DNA of 38,141 nucleotides from Tissierellia bacterium (GTDB lineage Bacteria; Bacillota; Clostridia; Tissierellales; Peptoniphilaceae), in assembly GCA_012728755.1 (NCBI GenBank), contig JAAYEL010000066.1, positions 1-38,141 of the forward strand, written 5' to 3'. Under the pieces are notes generated by a model, which made no database searches, was not told where the DNA came from, and saw only the letters and a program-made list of their open reading frames with translations. This document shows, one piece after another, positions 1 through 6,218 of the stretch; position 1 is the first letter of the stretch; each line of letters starts with the position of its first letter. The translations under genes were made by a program, and so were the position numbers.

Positions 1-534
1 GATCTTGAAGATAAAGACCAAACTATTAGTGTACCTAAACCAGAATTAAAGACAAAATTTGCTGATGTAAATGGAAGTAAGACAGTTAAGGCATTAGGTA
101 AAGTTAAGTTTGTAGATAACGTAGAGTATAAAAACCTAATAGTAGGTAAAGAATATACTCTAACATTAACAGTAATGAACAAAGATACAAACAAACCAAT
201 AACTGATGCTAAAGGAAATGTATTAACATCTACTACAACATTTACAGCAACTAAACCTAATGGAGTAGAAAAGGTTGAAATGACAATAGACTTAACTGGA
301 TATAAAACAGTTGAGCTTGTAGCATTTGAAAAACTATCTCATAAAGGCATTGATATAGCGCTTCATGAAGATATAAATGACAAAGACCAAACAGTTAAAA
401 TCGTAGAACCAGCAAAACCAAACAACCCAAAAACTAATGACACATTCAAAGCATTAGGGTTTGTAGTAGCTATTTCGGTAGCGACTTTAGGTTTATTTGT
501 ACTAACAGCAAAGAAGAAAAGATTAACTAAATAA
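1..534 (+). CDS. VaFE-repeat cell-wall-anchored surface protein, C-terminal part (5' end outside window)
   Basis: The reading frame is open from base 1, so only the last 177 residues are present. Residues 1-9 end one VaFE repeat with DKDQT, and a second complete repeat follows (about 18-138): it contains YKNLIVGKEYTLTLTV, then VELVAFEKLSHKG, then HEDINDKDQTV. VaFE domains are pilin-like folds often closed by a Thr-Gln ester bond, and the Gln of DKDQT would be the acceptor. The end is a sorting signal: NPKTN at residues 142-146, a hydrophobic stretch at about 150-170, and a KKKRLTK tail. The motif is NPxTN rather than LPxTG, which resembles the class B sortase signal. The protein would be displayed on the cell wall, probably as an adhesin or pilin-like stalk. 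No sortase gene is in the window. Confidence 0.88.
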   Translation, partial: DLEDKDQTISVPKPELKTKFADVNGSKTVKALGKVKFVDNVEYKNLIVGKEYTLTLTVMNKDTNKPITDAKGNVLTSTTTFTATKPNGVEKVEMTIDLTGYKTVELVAFEKLSHKGIDIALHEDINDKDQTVKIVEPAKPNNPKTNDTFKALGFVVAISVATLGLFVLTAKKKRLTK

Positions 535-546
535 TGGTATAATGAG

Positions 547-573
547 TTTAAGGCTGTTAATAGCAGCCTTAAA
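547..573 (+). terminator. Hairpin after the surface-protein gene
   Basis: A perfect 10-bp inverted repeat (TTTAAGGCTG at 547-556, CAGCCTTAAA at 564-573) with a 7-nt loop begins 13 bases after the stop codon. The following sequence is not a clean T-run, so termination strength is uncertain. Confidence 0.5.
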
Positions 574-625
574 TCTACACCATAAAATAAAATTAATATT
601 TTGTAAAATTCATATAAAAAAAGAC

Positions 626-654
626 TTGACTTAATTAAACAAGTTATGTATACT
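626..654 (+). promoter_or_regulatory. Promoter of tRNA-Pro
   Basis: TTGACT (626-631) and TATACT (649-654) are separated by exactly 17 bases, a near-consensus sigma-A promoter. It predicts transcription starting near 661, just ahead of the tRNA. Confidence 0.75.
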
Positions 655-665
655 AAATAAGTCGA

Positions 666-742
666 CGGGGTGTAGCGCAGTTTGGTAGCGCACGTGGTTT
701 GGGACCATGGGGCCGGGAGTTCGAATCTTCTCACCCCGACCA
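666..742 (+). tRNA. tRNA-Pro (anticodon TGG)
   Basis: The acceptor stem CGGGGTG (666-672) pairs with CACCCCG (732-738), followed by an encoded ACCA end (739-742). A D-arm with GCGC stems follows. The anticodon stem CGTGG/CCATG encloses the loop TTTGGGA, giving anticodon TGG, which reads proline CCN codons. The T-loop is TTCGAAT. The gene has its own promoter and terminator and appears monocistronic. Confidence 0.96.
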
Positions 743-747
743 ATTAT

Positions 748-779
748 GGCTAGAAACATTGATTTCTAGCCGTTTTTTA
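748..779 (+). terminator. Intrinsic terminator of tRNA-Pro
   Basis: GGCTAGAAA (748-756) pairs perfectly with TTTCTAGCC (763-771) around a 6-nt loop. GTTTTTTAT follows, a textbook rho-independent terminator six bases after the tRNA CCA end. Confidence 0.88.
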
Positions 780-784
780 TTTTA

Positions 785-1026
785 AATGTTTTAATAATGT
801 TACGAAATTTAGACGAATTGGTGTATTAATGCTAAAATAATAGTAGAACTTGAAAAGAAAAAAGTTCTAATTTTGAAAATCCTATATAGGGATCAAAGTG
901 CACAGTGGCTATGATTACACTAAGGGAAAAGATTATTAATTATGCTAAAATATTATGAAATCGTAATTATTGGGATGAAGTTTATAAAAGGTATCAAGTT
1001 ACTTTATGTTAATGGAGGAGGAGCAA
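785..1026. other. Gene-free spacer between tRNA-Pro and the phage remnant
   Basis: No open frame of useful length is seen. A perfect 8-bp inverted repeat (TAGAACTT 844-851, AAGTTCTA 862-869) and a short palindrome CCTATATAGG (881-890) are the only structure. The stretch is probably residual phage or intergenic DNA. Confidence 0.4.
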
Positions 1027-1212
1027 GTGAGGATTTTACCAACTAAAGAAGAGTTAGATTCATCAAAAAGATTAGAACCATACACTTATTATGATAATCT
1101 AATATACAAATTAAAAGAAGATGCTCCTGAATCAGCTAAGAAAGATTGGGAATTACATCTATCTTTTGTTGAAAAATATAAGAGAAAAAAATTAGAAGAA
1201 TATATGTTGTAA
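1027..1212 (+). CDS. Small phage-associated 'APE-motif' protein, copy 1
   Basis: A 61-residue product of unknown function, read from GTG 1027. AGGAGG at 1016-1021 lies five bases ahead of this GTG. An in-frame ATG at 1006 would add seven residues but has no good ribosome site. The central segment YKLKEDAPESAKKDW matches the pattern L-x-E-x-APE-x-x-(K/R) found in two other small proteins of this patch (2078-2284 and 2506-2673), so the three look like diverged paralogues. The C-terminal half is charged and probably helical. It is followed at once by a hairpin terminator of a type shared by all three. It precedes the broken minor-head/toxin gene. An orphan immunity protein is a possibility, but this is inference from position only. 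Confidence 0.6.
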   Translation: MRILPTKEELDSSKRLEPYTYYDNLIYKLKEDAPESAKKDWELHLSFVEKYKRKKLEEYML

Positions 1213-1213
1213 A

Positions 1214-1246
1214 AGCACACTAACAAAATGTTAGCTGTGCTTTTTT
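1214..1246 (+). terminator. Cassette terminator, copy 1
   Basis: AGCACACTAACA, a 3-nt loop, then TGTTAGCTGTGCT followed by a run of T. The stem is interrupted by one bulged C. The same AGCACaCTAAC arm recurs after the other two small genes. Confidence 0.75.
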
Positions 1247-1274
1247 ATGTATATTAAGCATACCTAAATTAAAA

Positions 1275-2076
1275 ATGAATTCATATAAATGTCTACAAAA
1301 AACTCTTAAACAGAATGGTTTTGTAGGTGTATCAAAAGACCTGGTAGATGATGCATTAAAGCATGAATGGAAAGGCTCAAACTTCTCAAAAAGAGTTTGG
1401 AATAATCAGAAGATGGTAGCAAAGTATTTAGAGGATAATCTAATGCAGAGAATAAAGGGTATAATTTAGATAGAAAGTATCTAAATAGAATTAGTAAACA
1501 AAGCTCTATAAATACCCTTGGTAAATTAAAAGAAGTAAGCAATTCAAAAGTAATACACATGGAAAGCCTTGATGAAATAAAAAATATTTCAAAGATACAC
1601 ATACAATACAAATCGAAGGGTTTGATAGTCTCCAACAATCTAAAATAGTATTATCAGGATTTGATGATATGCTAGCAAAGTTTCCTGATATGGGTACTGG
1701 AGTATTAAGAATTCAACTTGAAAAGGGAAAACATATAATAGGCGAGTATTCACAAGGATTGGGATTGATTACTATAGGCAAAGATGGGATAAATTATGAA
1801 ACAGCAGTACATGAAATGGCTCATGCATTAGATTGGGGGCGCTCAATTAAGGGTAGGGTTTATTCAAAAGAAATAGTTCATCAAACTTTAAGAAATTTGA
1901 AAATTAGAAGCAATTCAAAGGAATTTGATAGATTATCTTATAGTACTATAGGGTATTCGGAGCAAAAAAACTTATATAAGGAACTACTTGCGTATAGTGT
2001 TGAGACTGAACACATAAATAAAAAATTTGGAAACAAGTTGTCAAAAGAGATATATAGAATAACAGTGGGAGAATAA
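1275..2076 (+). pseudogene. Phage minor-head (MuF/SPP1 gp7-type) protein with C-terminal HExxH domain, broken by frameshifts
   Basis: Three reading frames line up as one decayed protein. Codons 1275-1469 give a 64-residue piece whose WKGSNFSKRVWNNQ segment resembles phage minor head proteins. The sequence continues in another frame from about 1455 (GYNLDRKYLNRIS), then shifts again near 1590-1605 into the frame ending at 2076. That last piece can be read alone from ATG 1669 (135 residues). It carries VHEMAHALDWG (HEMAH codons 1810-1824), a zinc-metallopeptidase HExxH motif, and a downstream KELLAYSVE that could supply the third ligand. MuF-type proteins in Firmicute phages often carry a C-terminal toxin domain, with small genes downstream. 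The N-terminal head portion is also missing, so this is a remnant. The 1669-2076 part might still be expressed, but no good ribosome site precedes it. Confidence 0.6.
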
Positions 2077-2077
2077 C

Positions 2078-2284
2078 ATGGATATAAGAAACAAGTTTTT
2101 ATTTAAAAAAGAAATTGATGTAATGGCTGAAGAATTTTTCGCGAAACCGGAAGTTAAAGGCGAAGAGTATCAGTCCTTAGCGGATTATTTGAGGGAAAAT
2201 GCGCCCGAACATATTAAAAGATATTTAATAAAAAGAGACGAATATGTTGAGGAAATGGCATTGAAAGGGGTTATAGTAGATTAA
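2078..2284 (+). CDS. Small phage-associated 'APE-motif' protein, copy 2
   Basis: A 68-residue protein of unknown function that starts one base after the stop of the broken HExxH gene, which implies translational coupling. It contains YLRENAPEHIKR, matching the L-x-E-x-APE core of the proteins at 1027 and 2506. The remainder is rich in charged residues and predicted helical, with no signal peptide or membrane segment. An internal Met before AEEFF is an alternative start. Position immediately behind a toxin-like domain suggests a cognate immunity or regulatory partner; this is inferred, and no family is recognised with certainty. Confidence 0.65.
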   Translation: MDIRNKFLFKKEIDVMAEEFFAKPEVKGEEYQSLADYLRENAPEHIKRYLIKRDEYVEEMALKGVIVD

Positions 2285-2318
2285 GCACACTAACAAGTAA
2301 ATGTTAGAGTGATTTTTT
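2284..2318 (+). terminator. Cassette terminator, copy 2
   Basis: AGCACACTAACA and TGTTAGAGTG form a stem with one A-A mismatch around a 6-nt loop, followed by ATTTTTT. It begins inside the stop codon of the preceding gene and is homologous to the hairpins at 1214 and 2674. Confidence 0.7.
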
Positions 2319-2334
2319 AGTTAAAGGAGGCTAT

Positions 2335-2376
2335 ATGGCAAAAGATGATTATCGAGTAATAGTGTACCAAGTCTAA
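2335..2376 (+). pseudogene. Truncated N-terminus of a YjcQ-like phage protein
   Basis: A strong ribosome site AAAGGAGG (2323-2330) precedes ATG 2335, but the frame stops after 13 residues, MAKDDYRVIVYQV. This start strongly resembles YjcQ-family proteins of Firmicutes, which begin MAKDDY-x-VIVYQI. The rest of the gene is absent: the following 120 bases have no matching frame. It is read as a deletion remnant of the same prophage. Confidence 0.5.
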
Positions 2377-2505
2377 AGCTAATCTCATTCAAGGTAACAA
2401 GCATAAAAAAGCTAAAACTAGTATTTAGGCATGATGAAGACCTTATATTACCATTGATATGGCGTGAAATAAATTAGTAGATTTATTATTGAAAGGAGAC
2501 CAACT

Positions 2506-2673
2506 ATGACAATGACTGCTGATAAGGAATTTGTTTATTGGAAGAGTGATAAAAATTGGTATAAAATTAATAGAGAAAAAGATAGATATGAGTTGACGGA
2601 ATTAGCTCCTGAAAGAGCTAGAAAAAGTTTTGAAGAGTTTAAAAAGAGAAATTCTAAATTTTATAAAGACTAA
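2506..2673 (+). CDS. Small phage-associated 'APE-motif' protein, copy 3
   Basis: A 55-residue protein from ATG 2506, with AAAGGAG at 2492-2498 at ideal spacing. It begins MTMTADKEFVYWKS and contains YELTELAPERARKSFEEF, the clearest version of the APE core shared with the proteins at 1027 and 2078. It is soluble and highly charged, with no recognised domain. It is followed directly by the third copy of the shared hairpin terminator. The clean ribosome site, intact frame and terminator suggest it can be expressed although its surroundings are decayed. Function is unknown. Confidence 0.62.
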   Translation: MTMTADKEFVYWKSDKNWYKINREKDRYELTELAPERARKSFEEFKKRNSKFYKD

Positions 2674-2708
2674 AGCACACTAACTAGTAACTGTTAGAGT
2701 GCTTTTTT
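2674..2708 (+). terminator. Cassette terminator, copy 3
   Basis: AGCACACTAAC and GTTAGAGTGCT pair with a single A-A mismatch around an 8-nt loop, followed by six T. This is the strongest of the three homologous terminators. Confidence 0.8.
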
Positions 2709-2932
2709 AATGCAGATTTTCAGAAAGGAGGGAACATAGACTTAATAATATATTTAAGTGTGGGTGAGACATTAAATTTTGTAAGAGCTAGGGATATTAG
2801 GGATCATAGAAATGGATAAAGTAAATACAATTTGGTACAGGATTTGATTCTAGTAAATAGGTTTATTACTATTCATTTCAACTCTTAGATTCTAATAAAG
2901 ATTTTATATCGTCAAAAATATCTCCATTTTAC
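2709..2932. other. Residual DNA between phage patch and palindrome array
   Basis: AAAGGAGGG occurs at about 2725-2733 but is followed by no ATG, GTG or TTG at useful spacing, only a short frame from ATA. This looks like another decayed cassette start. Nothing else is recognised. Confidence 0.35.
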
Positions 2933-3237
2933 TACATCATAAACTCAACTTCTTAATTTCTGATGTATGGGTACCTCTAAGCACTACATCAGGAATCGTA
3001 AAATGCAAATCCTGATGTAGGAAAATGGTCAAAATTTGCATGTGAGATACATCAGAAAACACAAAATCAAAATCGTGATGTAGTTTTTAGAGAAAAACTA
3101 CATCATAAATCGAGAAATCAAAATCCTGATGTAGTGAAAGTGCAAAAAACATACATCAGGAATTGTAAAATGCAAATCCTGATGTATCTATAAAAAAAAG
3201 CATACATCAGGAATCGAGAAATAGAAAATCTGATGTA
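2933..3237. repeat. 305-bp array of six 35-nt palindromes, copy 1
   Basis: Six inverted repeats of exactly 35 nt lie at 2933, 2985, 3048, 3099, 3152 and 3203. Each opens TACATCA and closes TGATGTA (arms extend to TACATCAGGA/TCCTGATGTA in the best units, loop about 15 nt). Spacers are 17, 28, 16, 18 and 16 nt. A second array with the same unit offsets is at 36080-36384. Here it lies beyond the 3' end of the minus-strand gene at 3334. No coding sequence is supported within it. Confidence 0.85.
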
Positions 3238-3308
3238 TGAATTTAGAGAATATATTAACAAAACGAGCCCAACCCAGCCACCAAACTCACAAGGATTCAC
3301 CAACCCCA

Positions 3309-3330
3309 TAAAAAAACGGCCCCAGGCCGT
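3309..3330 (-). terminator. Intrinsic terminator of the DUF697-like gene
   Basis: Read on the minus strand, ACGGCC, a 3-nt loop and GGCCGT (3330 to 3316) are followed by a run of seven T, starting three bases after the stop codon. Confidence 0.9.
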
Positions 3331-3333
3331 CTT

Positions 3334-4299
3334 TTAAAGTTGTTCTTTTGGTTTTGGTTTGAAGATGCTTTTGGCTTTTTGGGCTCCTACTTTTTTAACG
3401 CTGTTGGCGATGGTTTTTAGGACAATTTTGCTGTTGTCTTTGATGATTGAGCCCATGTACTTGACTGAAGTAAGGGAGGCATTTCTTCGTATGAAGCTTT
3501 TGCTTTGTGGTACTTCCATGCCTAGGTAGCTTTGGGTGATGATGCCAACGCGTAGTGTTAGGAAGGCATTTAGTGAGCCTTCTAGTACAGAGGAAACAAC
3601 TAGGTTTGTGATTGGGGCCATTCCTGGGATGGCTGATGCGATTGATTCACCTATTAGGGAGGTGATTAGTGGTTCTAGCTGTTCTTCGATTAGGTCGCTA
3701 TCTTCGATGGTCCTTGCCATGAAGACGATGCTTGCTACTTGAAGGTAGAGTTTACCCATGCTTTTTATTGAGGGTCTTGTTTGATAGACATTGGCAAGCT
3801 GCCAAATCATTTTTATCATTGATACTAAGACTAGGATGCTATCAAGCGAGCCATTTTGAGATACAGCTGTTGAAAGAAAAATTGCATTTGCATTTTTCTT
3901 TATTAGTGGAAATGATAGATCATCAAGTCTGTTGAAAGCTTGAGTCACTAGATATTCCTTTGAAGCTGGTTTATCAAAATCAATTTCCTTTAGATGCCTG
4001 TTTCTTTTTAGTATGCTAATCATATCGTCAAGATAATTGTCATATTGTTCAGGGCTTGGATTTTCTGGGAGCACGACTACTTTTGGTGATCGTGTGAATA
4101 GGAGGATAAGTCTAAATAAGATGATTAAAAGTAGACCTCCTAGTATGGTAATTAGTCCTATAGCCAGATAGGGATGTATCCTATAGAGCAAGTCATAAAG
4201 CAATACGAATTGATTTATGACAAATAGTACAAATACGATTCCTAGAAAAAAACCAAAGCCTATTAAAAGTCTTTTTGTGTTTTTTAAGATTGAATCCAT
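3334..4299 (-). CDS. DUF697/YcjF-like membrane protein
   Basis: A 321-residue protein. Two N-terminal membrane helices (about 11-33 and 44-68) are followed by a cytoplasmic segment. A DUF697-like region starts near residue 140 with AIFLSTAVSQNGSLDSILVLV, then IWQLANVYQTRPS and LYLQVASIVFMART, and a glycine/alanine-rich hydrophobic stretch follows at about 218-250. The C-terminus is basic. The family's function is unknown; related domains occur in YcjF-type inner-membrane proteins and in some GTPases. ATG 4299 is preceded by AAGGAGG four bases upstream. The gene lies downstream of a sigma factor and a DUF4349 protein but has its own -10 element and terminator. Envelope maintenance is a guess only. 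Confidence 0.68.
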   Translation of the reverse strand: MDSILKNTKRLLIGFGFFLGIVFVLFVINQFVLLYDLLYRIHPYLAIGLITILGGLLLIILFRLILLFTRSPKVVVLPENPSPEQYDNYLDDMISILKRNRHLKEIDFDKPASKEYLVTQAFNRLDDLSFPLIKKNANAIFLSTAVSQNGSLDSILVLVSMIKMIWQLANVYQTRPSIKSMGKLYLQVASIVFMARTIEDSDLIEEQLEPLITSLIGESIASAIPGMAPITNLVVSSVLEGSLNAFLTLRVGIITQSYLGMEVPQSKSFIRRNASLTSVKYMGSIIKDNSKIVLKTIANSVKKVGAQKAKSIFKPKPKEQL

Positions 4300-4325
4300 A
4301 AAACCTCCTTTTGAAGTATAGTTGG

Positions 4326-4353
4326 ATTATACCCAAATAGATGACATGTGAAA
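4326..4353 (-). promoter_or_regulatory. Putative promoter of the DUF697-like gene
   Basis: On the minus strand a consensus TATAAT (4331-4326) lies 16 bases after a weak -35 TTTCAC (4353-4348). It would give a leader of about 20 bases before ATG 4299. Confidence 0.5.
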
Positions 4354-4377
4354 TGCCCTTAGCGTTAGCTAAGAGCA
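4354..4377 (-). terminator. Hairpin after the DUF4349 gene
   Basis: On the minus strand TGCTCTTAG and CTAAGGGCA form a 9-bp stem (one T-G pair) around a 6-nt loop, 20 bases after the stop codon. Only three T follow, so termination is likely partial. The putative promoter of the next gene starts directly behind it. Confidence 0.4.
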
Positions 4378-4396
4378 TCTCGAATTATTTGTTAGG

Positions 4397-5551
4397 TTAT
4401 TTTGTTTTTGGCTTTCTAATCCATTTTACATATATGAATATAAGTAGGATTAGTAGGATTAACAGGAAGATGAAATTCCTAATAATGTATAGAACTAGTT
4501 CTTGTAAGAAGATAAAGAATGAAGCGAAAGCATTGACAAATTCACGGCCCATTCTTTCAAAGAATGTTGGCACTTTGCCTACTGGATCAGCTGTTTCTTT
4601 TACTTCTTGAATAGTTAAGTTGAAATATTGATAATCAACATCATGGTCGATTGAGTCAAGGTTTTGTTTTAAGAAGCTTTTTTGCATCTCTACTTCAGCT
4701 AGTCTAGACTCTATATTCATCATATCTTCAACTGTTTCTGCTTTTTCTAAAAGAGCTTGATATCTTTTTTCTTTGATTTCTAGGGTTTGTTTAAGGACAT
4801 CCATATCTTTGTATTCTTTTGTCCTATTTTCACTAGAGATACTGTGATTTGTGATAACACCAAGTCCATTCATAGCACTTTGAAACTCTGAGCTTTTATC
4901 TTTTGGCACACGTACTAGATATTCAGCAAAAGTTAACTCGCCTGAATATGATGTAGTGTTTGCTTGTTCGATATAGGAATTAGTCTTACTAATAATATCG
5001 TTAAGTGCTTTTGTTGATTTATCAAAATCGATAGTTTCAAATTTGTATTTGAATGTATATATGATTTTTTCAGAAGAGTTGCTCGGTAAAGTTGGGAAAA
5101 TCTCAACTTGTCCTGTACCACCACCTGTTGAAGGCATCTCTTCAGGCATTGGTTCCATTGGAGATTCTTCTGTAGGCATTTCAGGCTTAAAATCATCTGT
5201 AGCTACACCATCTATACCTGCGCTTGGAGCGCTATCTCTATCTGATCCAGTTAAATTTTTCGATTTTTCAACTGTATTATAATCATAACTACTTGTGCTG
5301 CCCATTAAAAACATACTTCCTATAGCGTTCATAATAGGTCCAGCTAGCATAGCGATGATTAATACAAAGCTTGCTGCGATCGCCAAGTTTCTTTTAGTAA
5401 ATAGATTTAGAATCTTAGGTCTATCCCATTTTTTTGATATCCTATCTTGTGCGCTAGCACTTATTTTTTCTGAATTCATCTCTAGTTTTTCATCATTTGT
5501 TACCATCTCATCCCTTACATCAGTTAGGGCATCTTTAAGGTTTTTCTTCAT
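4397..5551 (-). CDS. DUF4349 membrane protein, possible anti-sigma partner
   Basis: 384 residues from ATG 5551, which follows AAGGAG by nine bases; a TTG six codons earlier lies inside the ribosome site and is rejected. Order of parts: a charged cytoplasmic head (1-50), a membrane helix (about 53-80), an acidic Pro/Met-rich linker (about 100-145), a DUF4349 domain (about 155-330) with a coiled-coil stretch TLEIKEKRYQALLEKAETVE, and a C-terminal membrane helix (about 350-375) ending in KWIRKPKTK. The start overlaps the end of the sigma-factor gene by 17 bases, so the two are co-translated. That layout, with a cytoplasmic head on a membrane protein beside a sigma factor, resembles anti-sigma systems. 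DUF4349 itself has no settled function. Confidence 0.78.
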   Translation of the reverse strand: MKKNLKDALTDVRDEMVTNDEKLEMNSEKISASAQDRISKKWDRPKILNLFTKRNLAIAASFVLIIAMLAGPIMNAIGSMFLMGSTSSYDYNTVEKSKNLTGSDRDSAPSAGIDGVATDDFKPEMPTEESPMEPMPEEMPSTGGGTGQVEIFPTLPSNSSEKIIYTFKYKFETIDFDKSTKALNDIISKTNSYIEQANTTSYSGELTFAEYLVRVPKDKSSEFQSAMNGLGVITNHSISSENRTKEYKDMDVLKQTLEIKEKRYQALLEKAETVEDMMNIESRLAEVEMQKSFLKQNLDSIDHDVDYQYFNLTIQEVKETADPVGKVPTFFERMGREFVNAFASFFIFLQELVLYIIRNFIFLLILLILLIFIYVKWIRKPKTK

Positions 5552-6077
5552 AAAAATCATCTCCTTCAATCATATATTTTCTTATCTGTGTTAATGCTCT
5601 AGACCTAATCTTTCGAACATTGACTTTTGAAGTATTAAATAGGGAAGCTATCGTATTATCGTCGTAGTCATAAACATAAGTAAAGATTAAGACATTCTTA
5701 TACTTATCTTTAAGCATATCTAAATAGTATTTAAGTGTTTCCTTATCAACAACTGCTACATCCGATACATCCTCAGTAACAAAAGGCCAATCTTCATCAA
5801 CAGGGATTTCCTTTTTATTTTTATGATACCTATCAATTGCGACATTTCTAGTAATAATAGAAATAAATCCCTTTGTCTCAACGCTATCAACGTTATCGAT
5901 TTTAGAAAGGTTTTTCATGATACGTATGCATGCATCTTGCACTATATCTTCAGCATCGCTTGTATTTTTTACATAATTCAAAGCTATAGCAAACATATAG
6001 TTTTTGTATCTGTGAAATATATTCTCGAATGTATTTTTTTCTCCTAAGCTTAATGCATTAAAATATACTAAAAACAT
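5535..6077 (-). CDS. RNA polymerase sigma-70 family factor (ECF-like)
   Basis: 180 residues from ATG 6077, chosen because AAAGGAG lies six bases upstream; longer versions lack a ribosome site. Region 2 is at about 15-85: FHRYKNYMFAIALNYVKNTSDAEDIVQDA contains the core-binding helix, and GFISIITRNVAIDRY is the DNA-melting part. A short acidic linker follows, then region 4 at about 112-165 with YKNVLIFTYVYDYDDNTIA and the helix-turn-helix SLFNTSKVNVRKIRSRALTQIR. It would direct polymerase to a small regulon. The downstream overlapping DUF4349 gene is a candidate regulator of its activity. The stimulus cannot be deduced from the sequence. Confidence 0.87.
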   Translation of the reverse strand: MFLVYFNALSLGEKNTFENIFHRYKNYMFAIALNYVKNTSDAEDIVQDACIRIMKNLSKIDNVDSVETKGFISIITRNVAIDRYHKNKKEIPVDEDWPFVTEDVSDVAVVDKETLKYYLDMLKDKYKNVLIFTYVYDYDDNTIASLFNTSKVNVRKIRSRALTQIRKYMIEGDDFYEEKP

Positions 6078-6165
6078 ATTAATCTCCTTTCTAATAATAT
6101 AACTGATTTGAGTATAATCTTGTGACATCTTATCAAATATTTACCCCGAAAAGATAAATATATTT

Positions 6166-6218
6166 AAAAAGATAACAGCCACATACTTTTAATTTACTAG
6201 TACATGGCTGCTATCTTT
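6166..6218 (-). terminator. Large hairpin, minus-strand terminator
   Basis: AAAGATA-CAGCCA and TGGCTG-TATCTTT pair (one mismatch on each side) around a loop of about 20 nt. On the minus strand TTTTTAAAT follows. It would end a minus-strand transcript arriving from the decayed 6219-7009 region, insulating the sigma-factor gene. Confidence 0.6.

Noticed and set aside
666..2284. tRNA-Pro as attachment site of the phage remnant
   Set aside because: The position is suggestive, but I found no second copy of the tRNA 3' end downstream and no integrase in the window.
2933..3237. CRISPR array
   Set aside because: Units are diverged palindromes, spacers are only 16-28 nt and partly conserved between the two arrays, and no cas genes are present.
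3118..3309. 63-residue minus-strand frame across the palindrome array
   Set aside because: Its composition follows the repeats and the C-rich tract, and it has no ribosome site.
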